Source: Cytophagia bacterium (GTDB lineage Bacteria; Bacteroidota; Bacteroidia; Cytophagales; Spirosomataceae). From it: 64,000 nucleotides of DNA. The translations under genes were made by a program, and so were the position numbers. Numbering within the stretch: position 1 is the first letter of the stretch; each line of letters opens with the position of its first letter. The stretch spans positions 1 through 64,000 of the forward strand of contig REAB01000065.1 of the NCBI GenBank assembly GCA_004293645.1. Reading direction: 5' to 3'. Positions 17,352 to 25,846 of the stretch are shown here, in pieces. Under the pieces are notes generated by a model. That model was given only the letters and a program-made list of their open reading frames with translations, searched no databases and had not been told where the DNA came from.

Positions 17352-18422
17352 ATGAACAAACATATTTTGGTGATTCCTGGCGACGGAATCGGCAAGGAAG
17401 TCGTAACCGTAAGCCAGCAAGTATTACAAAAAGTAGCTACTCGTTTTGGCCATACTTTTACCTTCGACGAAGCCCTGATTGGCCACGCAGCCATCGAAGC
17501 CACGGGCAACCCACTACCCCAAGAAACCATCGACAAATCCAACGCCTCCGACGCTATTTTGTTTGGCGCGGTGGGCCACCCCAAATACGACAACGACCCC
17601 TCGGCCAAAGTGCGCCCCGAACAAGGATTGTTGGGCATCCGAAAAGCGTTGGGGTTGTATGCCAACCTGCGACCCATCAAGTTGTTTGACGAACTGCTGT
17701 CGGCCTCTTCGATTCGGCCAGAAATACTGCGCGGGGCCGACATTTTGTTTTTTAGAGAACTAACGGGCGATATTTATTTTGGCGAAAAAGGCCGCAAAGA
17801 CAACGGCGATACCGCCTACGACATTGCCATTTATAGCCGTTACGAAGTAGAGCGCATAGCCCGCAAAGCGTTTGATTCGGCCATGACGCGCCGCAAAAAA
17901 CTCTGCTCGGTGGATAAAGCCAATGTGCTGGAAAGCAGCAGATTATGGCGAGAAGTAGTACAAAAAATGGCACTCGAATACCCCGAAGTAGAAGTAGAAC
18001 ACCAGTTTGTAGATGCCGCCGCCATGCTGCTCATCAAAGACCCGCGCCGTTTTGATGTGGTGCTAACGGGCAACTTGTTTGGCGATATTTTGACCGACGA
18101 GGCCAGCCAAATTGCGGGTTCGATGGGCATGTTGGCTTCGGCTTCGATTGGCGACACCGTGGGGCTGTACGAGCCTATTCACGGCTCGGCGCACGACATT
18201 ACGGGCAAAGGCTTGGCCAATCCGTTGGCTTCTATTTTGTCGGCGGCGTTGTTGTTGGACATTTCGTTTGGCCTCAAAACCGAAAGCGAAGCCATTTTGG
18301 AAGCCGTAGATGCCACCCTCAAAGCGGGCCTTCGCACCCGCGACATTGCCGACAGCAGCACTCCCGCCAATCTAATTTTGGGAACAGATGCCATGGGCGA
18401 AGCTATTTTGGCACGCTTATAA
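17352..18422 (+). CDS. leuB: 3-isopropylmalate dehydrogenase
   Basis: 356 residues from the ATG at 17352 (MNKHILVIPGDGIGKEV); the in-frame upstream part is hydrophobic non-coding-like sequence. It oxidises and decarboxylates 3-isopropylmalate in leucine synthesis. GDGIG, LLGIRKALGLYANLRP, RELTGDIYFGEKG, the Asp-rich metal/substrate segment VLTGNLFGDILTDEAS and GSAHDITGKGLANPLA (NAD binding, near residue 280) are all present. The YFG/LxxGRK pattern supports LeuB over isocitrate or tartrate dehydrogenases. The other leucine genes are not in the window. Confidence 0.93.
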   Translation: MNKHILVIPGDGIGKEVVTVSQQVLQKVATRFGHTFTFDEALIGHAAIEATGNPLPQETIDKSNASDAILFGAVGHPKYDNDPSAKVRPEQGLLGIRKALGLYANLRPIKLFDELLSASSIRPEILRGADILFFRELTGDIYFGEKGRKDNGDTAYDIAIYSRYEVERIARKAFDSAMTRRKKLCSVDKANVLESSRLWREVVQKMALEYPEVEVEHQFVDAAAMLLIKDPRRFDVVLTGNLFGDILTDEASQIAGSMGMLASASIGDTVGLYEPIHGSAHDITGKGLANPLASILSAALLLDISFGLKTESEAILEAVDATLKAGLRTRDIADSSTPANLILGTDAMGEAILARL

Positions 18423-18522
18423 CTTACAGTGTTGAGGGGTTTTCAATGAGGTGTTTATTCTAAAAACGAAGGAAGTAGATTAGAGTGCCGTAAGTCTTGA
18501 TGCAAATAAAACTCGTTGTCCC

Positions 18523-19359
18523 ATGCAAGTTTTACCCAAAACGGTTCTGATTACGGGCTGCGCCAATGGCATTGGCCGCCACCTCACCGAAACATTTTAT
18601 GCACAAGGCTACCAAATCATGGCGGTGGACATTGAGATTGGGCCGCTGCTTTACGACATCGACGGTGTTTGGGACAAAAAACGGTATGTCATTGAGCCAT
18701 TAGACGTAACCGACCCCATTGGGTGGGATAAGATTATGGGATTTGCCCTTCAAGTATTTGGTAAAATAGATATTTTTATCAACAATGCGGGAGTTATTGT
18801 ACCAGGTTTTATGGCTGACATTACGCTGGAAGATATTGATAAACAGGTAGATACCAATCTAAAAGGCGTAATGTATGGGTCTAAGTTTGCCACCGATTTA
18901 TTCCTAAAACAAGGTTTTGGTCACCTTATTAACGTGGCTTCGTTGGCGGGTGTGGCTCCCATCGAAGGTCTATCGGTTTATTCGGCTACTAAATTTGGCG
19001 TGCGGGCTTTTTCGCTGGCCATTGCGCAAGAGCTGCGCGCCAAAAATATTTACGTGTCGGTGTTTTGCCCCGATTTAGTAAATACCCAAATGCTAACCGA
19101 CCAACTCGAACACGAAGCCGCCAACATTACGTTTTCGGGGGAGCGCGTCCTGTCGGTAGAAGAAATAACGGCAACTATTTTGCACAGAGCCGTCAAAAAC
19201 AAAGAGTTAGAGATTTTGTATCCCCGCTACCGGGGTTTTTTGGCCAAATTGGGTAATTCTTTTCCAAAACTATCGGCCTACATTTCGCGTTTTATGGCCA
19301 AAAAAGGAAACCAACAACGGCTCAAAATTCGGGAAGAGCGACAGCAGAAATTAGTCTAA
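18523..19359 (+). CDS. Short-chain dehydrogenase/reductase
   Basis: 278 residues, classical SDR Rossmann fold. The nucleotide-binding TGCANGIG (residues 11-18), the NNAGVIVPG motif, catalytic Ser in NVASLAG and the YSATKFGV Tyr-Lys pair are all visible. After the core domain, a basic C-terminal tail (KLSAYISRFMAKKGNQQRLKIREERQQK) suggests membrane association or an oligomer contact. Substrate unknown; the tail resembles that of SDRs acting on lipids, but this is only a guess. Confidence 0.88.
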   Translation: MQVLPKTVLITGCANGIGRHLTETFYAQGYQIMAVDIEIGPLLYDIDGVWDKKRYVIEPLDVTDPIGWDKIMGFALQVFGKIDIFINNAGVIVPGFMADITLEDIDKQVDTNLKGVMYGSKFATDLFLKQGFGHLINVASLAGVAPIEGLSVYSATKFGVRAFSLAIAQELRAKNIYVSVFCPDLVNTQMLTDQLEHEAANITFSGERVLSVEEITATILHRAVKNKELEILYPRYRGFLAKLGNSFPKLSAYISRFMAKKGNQQRLKIREERQQKLV

Positions 19360-19898
19360 AACGGGTGTAAGTTTAAATTGAGGTAGTCTAAATAACAAGT
19401 AATGCCACTAAGTAAAATAAGGATATAAGTTTGTAAAAATAATTGATCACAAAAATTGTACTATAGCATGACCCAAAACTACGGTTGGGATATGGTTGAG
19501 TTATTTTGGATAAAATGGCTCGTCAGCTTGTTTTGGTATTTTGCACTTCCCGCGTCATCTTCCCTTTATGAGGGTTTTACACGCACTTTCAGTTTTGATA
19601 CACCCAACGGCTTACTTCTACTTTGCCATGGGAACTTGCGTATTTTTTTGTGCAACAAACTTCTCCACCTATCTCTATTCGCTTGCTTGAAACTTGATTT
19701 TTTTAGCCCACCAACAACAAGGCCGCTTGCGAGGGGGCAGCGCACTGATGACAACCAAACCATGGGCTACAATTATAGCGACGATACGCAGCTGTTTATT
19801 AAATACTTGTGGCCTAAAATGTTGATAATCAGCAGTTTTTTTAAAATATTCCGCTGCAACCTAAAAAGTTGGCGTTAAAATAGAGGGTCATTTTTGCC
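19360..19898. other. 540-base intergenic stretch with no supported gene
   Basis: A plus-strand open frame at 19456-19878 (140 codons) exists, but its product is rich in Phe, Leu, Trp and Cys without any domain or a normal start context, and the neighbours' codon preferences are absent. No tRNA, no known small-RNA signature and no repeat was recognised. It could hold an untranslated RNA or a decayed gene; nothing in it can be named. Confidence 0.5.
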
Positions 19899-19932
19899 AA
19901 AAGCCCAAATGCCGCGCGGCATTTGGGCTTTT
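19899..19932. terminator. Perfect 34-base palindrome, bidirectional terminator
   Basis: Arms 19899-19915 and 19916-19932 are exact reverse complements (AAAAGCCCAAATGCCGC and its complement) and the right arm continues into a T run. A GC-rich stem followed by U tract fits an intrinsic terminator in both directions. A TATTTTTG -7-like box begins at 19940, immediately after it, and is the likely promoter element for prfB. Confidence 0.8.
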
Positions 19933-19994
19933 TTATGCGTATTTTTGCGCCCTAAAAACAATTCATTCACCAATTATCTACACACGCATCTGCT

Positions 19995-21072
19995 ATGACA
20001 ACTGACCAGTTGAAGGACGTGAAGGCCCGCATTGCGGCCTTGAGGGGGTATCTTTGACTACGATACCAAAAAAGAACGACTTTCCGAATTAGAACAAGTA
20101 CAAAGCCAACCCGAATTTTGGAATGATGCCGCCAAAGCCGAACAAACCATGAAAGAGGTGCGCGGTATTAAAGGCTGGACCGAAAGCTACGAAATTGTAG
20201 AGCGGCAAATAGACGACTTGGAAACGCTGCAAGAATTTTTGGAAATGGGCGAAGGCACCGAAGCCGAAGTGGCCGCCCAGTATAAATCTACCGTTACCGC
20301 ACTTGAAGCATTGGAGTTGAAAAAAATGCTCTCGAACGAAGAAGACCAACTAAGCGCGGTAATCGAAATCAACTCGGGGGCAGGCGGCACCGAAAGCCAA
20401 GACTGGGCTGAAATGCTGTACCGAATGTACGTAATGTGGGCCGAGAAACACGGTTACAAAGTTACCCAAATAGACTACCAAGAAGGCGACGGCGCGGGCA
20501 TCAAATCGGCGACGATTGAGGTGGACGGCCCGCTTGCTTACGGCTACTTGCAGTCCGAAAATGGCGTGCATCGGCTCGTGCGTATCTCTCCGTTCGACTC
20601 CAACGCCCGCCGACATACTTCTTTTGCATCGGTATATGCCTATCCGCTCATTGACGACACCATCGAGGTAGAAGTAAACGTAGCCGACATTGACTGGGAC
20701 ACGTTCCGGTCGGGCGGGGCGGGTGGCCAAAACGTAAACAAAGTAGAGACCGCCGTGCGCCTGCGCCACAAGCCGTCGGGTATTGTGATTGAGTGCCAAC
20801 AAGAGCGCAGCCAACACATGAACCGCGACGTAGCACTGCGGCTTTTGAAATCGAGATTGTACCAAATTGAAGTAGAAAAACGCAACGCCGCTCGCGCCGA
20901 AGTAGAAGCCTCCAAGCGCAAAATAGAGTGGGGTTCGCAGATACGCAACTACGTAATGCACCCCTACAAACTCGTAAAAGACGTACGAACAGGTGTGGAA
21001 ACGTCTGATGTACAGGGTGTTATGAATGGCGATTTAGACGAATTTATTAAGGCTTATTTGATGTTGCAGTAA
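19995..21072 (+). CDS. prfB: Peptide chain release factor 2, with programmed +1 frameshift
   Basis: RF2 recognises UGA and UAA stop codons. Translation starts at the ATG at 19995, reads 20 codons to CTT at 20052-20054, meets an in-frame TGA at 20055-20057, and continues in the +1 frame from GAC at 20056 to the stop at 21072: 358 residues in total. The post-shift protein carries GGQ for peptide release ([18 protein letters not shown]) and [22 protein letters not shown]. The site has the standard parts: AGGGGG, then TATCTTTGAC. Reading only from the ATG at 20149 would lose the N-terminal domain. Confidence 0.97.
20043..20058 (+). promoter_or_regulatory. RF2 autoregulatory +1 frameshift site
   Basis: AGGGGGTATCTTTGAC: a Shine-Dalgarno-like AGGGGG three bases before the slippery CTT, then in-frame TGA and C. 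Low RF2 activity lets the ribosome pause at UGA and slip +1, restoring RF2 synthesis. All elements of the well-known prfB site are present. Confidence 0.96.
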
Positions 21073-21109
21073 AATAATTTTTTTGTAAATTGCCAAAAAA
21101 TTAGAAAAA

Positions 21110-21406
21110 ATGACAGAACGCGAACGCCTAACACAAATCGAAGAAGTCGTTTCGGATATTCTTCAGAAACAAGATAGAATAGCCGAAGAACTGACTCATC
21201 TAACCATGAAAGTAGCTTCCAATTCCATTGATATTCTTTCACTAAAAAAAACAGTAGCTGGCTTAGAAAACCGAATTGAGCGATTGGAAGGCAAAATAGA
21301 TAATCATACCCAAATGATTATTGAACTTCAACATGATGTTCGGTCTGGGCAAAACCAATTAAAAACAGGTATGGAAGCTATTTTGCAAGCCATTCAAAGC
21401 AAATAA
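21110..21406 (+). CDS. Small coiled-coil protein
   Basis: 98 residues, almost entirely heptad-patterned and charged (QIEEVVSDILQKQDRIAEEL and KKTVAGLENRIERLEGKID), so one long dimeric or trimeric coiled coil. No membrane segment, signal or Cys. It lies 37 bases after prfB on the same strand, with no terminator between, so it may be read with it. Short coiled-coil proteins of this kind are widespread in Bacteroidetes and have no assigned role. Confidence 0.7.
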   Translation: MTERERLTQIEEVVSDILQKQDRIAEELTHLTMKVASNSIDILSLKKTVAGLENRIERLEGKIDNHTQMIIELQHDVRSGQNQLKTGMEAILQAIQSK

Positions 21407-21506
21407 CTGACGTACATTCGTACAGATTAACTATGTTTTCGTAGTGGGTAAATTCCAATGTTGGTTCTGTTTGACATTTTTTAGCCTTCATTTTAAATTG
21501 GTTTGC

Positions 21507-21536
21507 AGTAGCGACACCATGCTTGGTGTCGCTACT
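21507..21536. terminator. 13-bp stem hairpin between convergent genes
   Basis: AGTAGCGACACCA at 21507-21519 pairs with 21524-21536 across a four-base loop, and overlaps the first base of the thioesterase stop codon. It separates the coiled-coil gene and the convergent thioesterase gene. The T tract is weak on both sides, so it may instead be a dispersed palindromic repeat. Confidence 0.6.
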
Positions 21537-22282
21537 TATTCTTCCTTCCCAAACCAAACCGTAGTAGCTTGAGATAGCTCCGTACCACTCTGATTTTCAA
21601 TGCGATGCAAAAAAATATTATTGCCAAGAGACTGATAAAAAGACAACACAACGTCGCCGCGCTGGCATTCGTTTTTGAAGATAATATCCACACTTCCTAA
21701 GGTGTGGCTGTCAATAAAAGCATCGCTAAAAGGCTCTAACAACCACTGAAAATAAGCACTATTATTGACGTGGTTGTTGTGGTCAAATTCGTTTTTACGC
21801 ACAATCACCTGCTGGCTTTTGCTTTGCACAGCTTCCAAAACAGGTAGTTTTTGCTTGGCGGGAGTCAATCGAGGCAACGCCCTAAACTGCTCAAATTTGG
21901 CCAGTACATCGGCGGGCACCGAAATCACTTGGCGTTTGGCTACGTCTATCACCAGCCAAGTGCTGGTAGCTTGCCCAATCAGCTCGCCTGTCTGGTCGTA
22001 CAAATAAAAATCGCGGTACAAAAAAACGCGCTCAATGCCCGACGGATACGTTTTGACGGTGATATTTTCTAAGTAATTGGGCAAGCGGCTCATCTGGAGG
22101 TGCATGCGGTGCAACACCCAAGACAAGCCCCGCCCCAACAGCTGCGCCACCGACACATCGAGGGCAGAGGCGTGGCGGTCGGCGGTGTCTTGGAGGTAGT
22201 TGGCCAACGACACCAAGTGGACATTGTTTTGCGTATCGGCTTCGTAACTGCGAATATTGTAGGTTTCTTCGTAAATTGGCAT
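21536..22282 (-). CDS. Acyl-ACP thioesterase (FatA-like double hotdog)
   Basis: 248 residues, two hotdog domains. The N-terminal half starts YEETYNIRSYEADTQNNVHL and contains WVLHRMHLQMSRLPNYLENITVKTYP; the C-terminal half carries DHNNHVNNSAYFQWL with the Asn and His typical of the FatA/FatB active site. The reaction is release of a free fatty acid from acyl carrier protein in the cytoplasm. Divergent from panC with 38 bases between start codons, which must hold both promoters. Confidence 0.9.
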   Translation of the reverse strand: MPIYEETYNIRSYEADTQNNVHLVSLANYLQDTADRHASALDVSVAQLLGRGLSWVLHRMHLQMSRLPNYLENITVKTYPSGIERVFLYRDFYLYDQTGELIGQATSTWLVIDVAKRQVISVPADVLAKFEQFRALPRLTPAKQKLPVLEAVQSKSQQVIVRKNEFDHNNHVNNSAYFQWLLEPFSDAFIDSHTLGSVDIIFKNECQRGDVVLSFYQSLGNNIFLHRIENQSGTELSQATTVWFGKEE

Positions 22283-22320
22283 CGTTTAGGTTTGTACATT
22301 TAGGCCGTAAAGTTATCAAA

Positions 22321-23163
22321 ATGTTTCTTTTTCATACCATCAAAGCCCTGCGCGATTATTTGTACCACCAACGCCAAGCGGGCAAAAGTGTAGGTTTTGT
22401 GCCAACCATGGGCGCGTTGCACACGGGGCATTTGTCGCTCATTTTGGCCTCAAAAGCGGCCAACGACTTGACCATTTGCAGCATTTTTGTAAATCCCATT
22501 CAGTTCAATAATCCCGACGATTTGTCGCGCTACCCCCGCACCCTCACCGCCGACTGCACGCTGCTCGAAGGCGCGGGCTGCGATGCCGTTTTTGCGCCAT
22601 CTGCCGACGAAATGTACCCCGACACGCCCGCCCTAAAATTTAATTTTGGCGATTTAGAGCGCGTTATGGAGGGGCAATTTCGGCCTGGGCATTTCAACGG
22701 TGTAGCCATTGTGGTTTCCAAATTGTTCAACATGGTGCAGCCCGACCGTACTTATTTTGGCCAAAAAGATTTGCAACAAGTGGCCGTGGTGCGGCGCATG
22801 ATGCTCGACTTGGGCTTTCAGATTGAACTCTGCCCGCAGCCTACCCTCCGCGAAACAGACGGCTTGGCCATGTCGTCGCGCAACCGCAACCTAACTGACG
22901 AAGAACGCCCCGTGGCGGCGCACATTTTTAAGGTTTTGACCCTTGCCAAAGAAGCAATTTTGGCAGGCCAAAGCCCCGCCGAAGCCCGTCAATTGGCCTA
23001 CGCGCATTTTGCCCAAGAACCTGCTTTTCGGCTCGAATATTTTGAAATTGTGAACGCCCACTCGCTCCAAACCGTTGAAACCACACAACTCCACAACCAA
23101 ACCGCCCTCTGCGTGGCAGCCTATCTGGGAAAAGTCCGTTTAATTGATAATTTCGTTTTTTAA
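22321..23163 (+). CDS. panC: Pantothenate synthetase
   Basis: 280 residues from the ATG at 22321. It condenses pantoate with beta-alanine, using ATP, to form pantothenate, the coenzyme A precursor. Motifs are [15 protein letters not shown] (HIGH-like), [42 protein letters not shown] and [13 protein letters not shown] (KMSKS-like loop). It sits 44 bases before panD, which makes its beta-alanine substrate, so the pair forms the expected operon. The longer frame from 22276 is unlikely since it would run into the thioesterase promoter and start. Confidence 0.95.
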   Translation: MFLFHTIKALRDYLYHQRQAGKSVGFVPTMGALHTGHLSLILASKAANDLTICSIFVNPIQFNNPDDLSRYPRTLTADCTLLEGAGCDAVFAPSADEMYPDTPALKFNFGDLERVMEGQFRPGHFNGVAIVVSKLFNMVQPDRTYFGQKDLQQVAVVRRMMLDLGFQIELCPQPTLRETDGLAMSSRNRNLTDEERPVAAHIFKVLTLAKEAILAGQSPAEARQLAYAHFAQEPAFRLEYFEIVNAHSLQTVETTQLHNQTALCVAAYLGKVRLIDNFVF

Positions 23164-23207
23164 GCGACCTTTGCGCCATTCGTTCAATATTCAACGCACA
23201 AAACCAA

Positions 23208-23555
23208 ATGTTTGTAACGCTTTTTAAGTCAAAAATTCACCGCGTTAAAGTAACGCAAGCCGAGCTAAATTACGTAGGTAGTATCACCATTGACCAAGAT
23301 TTGATGGATGCCGCTGGCATGATGGAACACGAACAAGTACACATTGTAAACAACAACAACGGCGAACGGCTCGTTACGTATGTCATTAAGGGTGAGCGCG
23401 GTACGGGCATTATTTGCCTCAACGGGGCCGCCGCCCGCAAAGCCGAAGTAGGCGACATCATTATCATTATTTCTTACGGCCTAATGACCCTCGACGAAGC
23501 CAAAAACCACACCCCCAAAATAGTTTTTACCGACGACAACAACCGACTTATCTAA
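23208..23555 (+). CDS. panD: Aspartate 1-decarboxylase (pyruvoyl-dependent)
   Basis: 115 residues. It makes beta-alanine from aspartate. The chain self-cleaves between Gly24 and Ser25 in NYVGSITID, turning Ser25 into the pyruvoyl group; Lys9 ([10 protein letters not shown]), the [15 protein letters not shown] loop and the [20 protein letters not shown] stretch are the normal family pattern. It follows panC closely and probably shares its mRNA. E. coli PanD is 126 residues. Confidence 0.96.
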   Translation: MFVTLFKSKIHRVKVTQAELNYVGSITIDQDLMDAAGMMEHEQVHIVNNNNGERLVTYVIKGERGTGIICLNGAAARKAEVGDIIIIISYGLMTLDEAKNHTPKIVFTDDNNRLI

Positions 23556-23585
23556 CCCTCTTTCCTTACCTGACTACTCGCTAAG

Positions 23586-24581
23586 ATGCTAAAAAATATC
23601 ATAAAATACGTGCTTTCGCTGGCAGTGGCTGGGGGCTTAATGTGGTACGTTTTTAAAGACATGGATTTGGGCGCAATGTGGGCCAAGTTTGAAAACGCCA
23701 ATCATTGGTGGCTGGTATTGGTTGCTGTTTTTACGGCCGTAGCAGGTTGGAGCAGAGCCGCCCGTTGGAACATGCTACTCGAGCCAGTAGGCTACCGCCC
23801 GTCTGCTTTTGATGCGACGCTGGCCGTTTTTACGGGCTATTTTGCCAATCAGCTCATTCCACGCGCGGGCGAGGTTACCCGCTGCGGCACACTCAACCGC
23901 TTGGAGCGCGTACCCGTAAACGTGAGTTTTGGGACCGTCGTAGCCGAACGTATTTTCGACGTACTGGTGTTGTTGCTGCTCATTGCGTTGGCTTTTGTAC
24001 TCGAATTCAACCGCCTCAGCGATTTCTTTATGGATTTTTTTAGCTCAAAATTGGGAGCATCCAGTAGCTCAAATCGAACTGCGCTGCTGGCTGGTGGTGC
24101 TATCGTGATTTTGATTGGTGTTGGAGTAGCTTGGTGGTTTTATAACAAAAACGCGGCGAAACTGCGGCAAAATGCGCTTTTTACCAAAGTAGAATCTTTT
24201 GTTTTGGGGCTCATAGAAGGGCTTTTGAGCGTCCGTAAACTCCGCAATCCAGGTCTGTTTGTGTTTCATACGGTTTTGATTTGGACCATGTATTTGTTGA
24301 GTTCTTACGTTTGTTTTTTTGTGCTGCCCGAGTCTTCCAACCTCGGCTTGCTGGCTGGGCTTACGGTACTGATTATGGGTGGCTTGGGTATGTCGGCACC
24401 CGTGCAAGGCGGCATTGGGCCTTACCATATTTTGGTGAGTGGCGCACTGGTACTGTACGGATTATCGAAAGAAAACGGCTTGGCACTCGCTACTTACATT
24501 CACGGTACGCAGTTGTTACTTATGTTGTTGTTTGGTGGTATTTCTTTTATTATTGTATTGATAAAAAGCCCCAAGGTTTGA
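23586..24581 (+). CDS. Lysylphosphatidylglycerol synthase TM-region/flippase-like protein
   Basis: 331 residues, seven to eight membrane helices. The pattern FTAVAGWSRAARWNMLLEPVGYRPS, FTGYFANQLIPRAGEVTRCGTLNR and the MGGLGMSAPVQGGIGPYH segment near the C-terminus match the UPF0104 / LPG_synthase_TM domain, the membrane half of MprF. No C-terminal aminoacyl-transfer domain is attached, so this is a stand-alone flippase-like protein of unknown lipid. It starts 30 bases after panD and may be co-transcribed. Confidence 0.87.
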   Translation: MLKNIIKYVLSLAVAGGLMWYVFKDMDLGAMWAKFENANHWWLVLVAVFTAVAGWSRAARWNMLLEPVGYRPSAFDATLAVFTGYFANQLIPRAGEVTRCGTLNRLERVPVNVSFGTVVAERIFDVLVLLLLIALAFVLEFNRLSDFFMDFFSSKLGASSSSNRTALLAGGAIVILIGVGVAWWFYNKNAAKLRQNALFTKVESFVLGLIEGLLSVRKLRNPGLFVFHTVLIWTMYLLSSYVCFFVLPESSNLGLLAGLTVLIMGGLGMSAPVQGGIGPYHILVSGALVLYGLSKENGLALATYIHGTQLLLMLLFGGISFIIVLIKSPKV

Positions 24582-24656
24582 ATATATACACGCAGAATTG
24601 ATTATGAAAAATAACCAGACTGCTTAAAGAATGACCATTTTTAAAATCTTTAGAGC

Positions 24657-24685
24657 TTTGTGACAAAAGAAAACAAGTATCTTTG
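24657..24685 (+). promoter_or_regulatory. Bacteroidetes-type promoter for the restriction-modification genes
   Basis: TTTG at 24657-24660 and TATCTTTG at 24678-24685, 17 bases apart, match the -33/-7 form used by Bacteroidetes primary sigma. The methyltransferase ATG at 24691 is five bases after the -7 box, about where transcription would begin, so the mRNA may be leaderless or nearly so. Confidence 0.6.
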
Positions 24686-24690
24686 AGCTT

Positions 24691-25449
24691 ATGGAAGCAT
24701 TTAAAAATATTAATAAAATCATTAGTCTCTTTAGTGGGGCAGGTGGAATGGATATCGGTTTTGAGATGGCTGGCTTTGAAACGGTTGTAGCGGTAGAATA
24801 CGATATTTCATGTTGTGATACACTTAGAAAAAACCGCCCTCAGTTACCTATAATTCATGGTGATATTTCCAAAATTACCACTGCGGAAATATTGAGGGTG
24901 GGAGGTCTGAAACCGACAGAAGCTGCTGTTGTAGTTGGAGGGCCTCCGTGTCAATCTTTTAGTTTGGCGGGAAAAAGGATGGGAATGAATGACCCAAGAG
25001 GAAAGCTTGTGTTAGAGTTTATAAGGGTTGTTAAAGAAAGCTTACCTAAGGTATTTGTAATGGAAAATGTCCGAGGAATGGTAAATTGGCAAGATGGAAA
25101 AGCAATTGAGGCGATTATGAGTGAAATTTCCGAACCAATTTATTTTGAAGGGACAGAATATATGTATAAAGTAAAAAAAGCTATACTTAATGCTGCAGAT
25201 TATGGCGTTCCTCAATATAGAGAGCGTGTGTTTATCATTGGTAATCGCTTAAATAAGAATTTTGAGTTTCCTGAACCTACACACACAGATTTACGAGGAG
25301 AAACATTAAATATTTTTGGCCATAACAAACAAAAAATCAGAACTGTTGGGGATGCGATAAGTAATTTACCCAAGGCAGATGCCCCTTCTGAAACGGCCTT
25401 AAGAGTATCTGAAACGATCAAAGAAAGAATTATAAAACATGGATATTAA
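24691..25449 (+). CDS. C5-cytosine methyltransferase, alpha part (motifs I-VIII), M.AquI-like
   Basis: 252 residues. It has motif I FSGAGGMDIGF (14-24), motif IV GGPPCQSF with the catalytic Cys87, motif VI ENV (125-127) and motif VIII QYRERV (175-180), then ends without motifs IX-X. Those are supplied by the next gene, whose ATG at 25439 lies inside the last codons of this one in the +1 frame. M.AquI is known to be encoded as two overlapping genes cut at the same place, with, as I recall, about 248 and 139 residues. The downstream endonuclease is AvaI/BsoBI-like, the same specificity group as AquI, so a working two-chain enzyme for CYCGRG is likely. A frameshift is the alternative. Confidence 0.9.
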   Translation: MEAFKNINKIISLFSGAGGMDIGFEMAGFETVVAVEYDISCCDTLRKNRPQLPIIHGDISKITTAEILRVGGLKPTEAAVVVGGPPCQSFSLAGKRMGMNDPRGKLVLEFIRVVKESLPKVFVMENVRGMVNWQDGKAIEAIMSEISEPIYFEGTEYMYKVKKAILNAADYGVPQYRERVFIIGNRLNKNFEFPEPTHTDLRGETLNIFGHNKQKIRTVGDAISNLPKADAPSETALRVSETIKERIIKHGY

Positions 25450-25846
25450 GAATCATCAACAAACTGCTCATTCTCCTTCGACACTTGAGAAAATAGAACT
25501 CGTTCCAATTGGTGGAAAATTGGCAGATATTACCCAAACCTTTGGCTCTACTTACAGAAGACTTGACCCCAATAAACCTTCACCAACAGTAACCAGAAGC
25601 GGGTATCGTGATTTTATTCATCCACACGAGAATAGAATGTTAACAGTTAGAGAATTAGCTTGTTTACAAACTTTTCCACTTGATTGGGAGTTCGTTGGCA
25701 CTCGCTTAGATTCTTACAGCAGTAAAAGAGTGGTTGCAATGACCCAGTTTGGTCAAGTTGGGAACGCAGTTCCACCATTGTTAGCAAATGCGATTGCAAG
25801 TGCTATAAAAATTCAATTTTTTGAAAACGATAGCAATGATAAATAA
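25439..25846 (+). CDS. C5-cytosine methyltransferase, beta part (motifs IX-X), M.AquI-like
   Basis: 135 residues. It supplies the end of a C5 methyltransferase: part of the target-recognition region (GGKLADITQTFGSTYRRLD, SGYRDFIHPHENR), motif IX RELACLQTFP (71-80) and motif X QVGNAVPPLLANAIA (106-120), which pairs with motif I to close the AdoMet site. It cannot methylate alone. The start ATG overlaps the alpha gene's final 11 bases, allowing coupled translation. Its own stop overlaps the endonuclease start region, so all three genes form one tight unit. Confidence 0.9.
   Translation: MDIKNHQQTAHSPSTLEKIELVPIGGKLADITQTFGSTYRRLDPNKPSPTVTRSGYRDFIHPHENRMLTVRELACLQTFPLDWEFVGTRLDSYSSKRVVAMTQFGQVGNAVPPLLANAIASAIKIQFFENDSNDK

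Noticed and set aside
19456-19878. 140-codon plus-strand frame in the gap before prfB
   Set aside because: Product is rich in Phe, Leu, Trp and Cys, has no domain or start signal and does not follow host codon preference; treated as chance.
20055-20057. In-frame TGA early in prfB, as if the gene were broken
   Set aside because: It is part of the standard programmed frameshift site AGGGGGTATCTTTGAC.
25439-25449. Frameshift error in a single-chain C5 methyltransferase
   Set aside because: Possible, but the split point, sizes and AvaI-type endonuclease match M.AquI; kept as two genes with the alternative stated.
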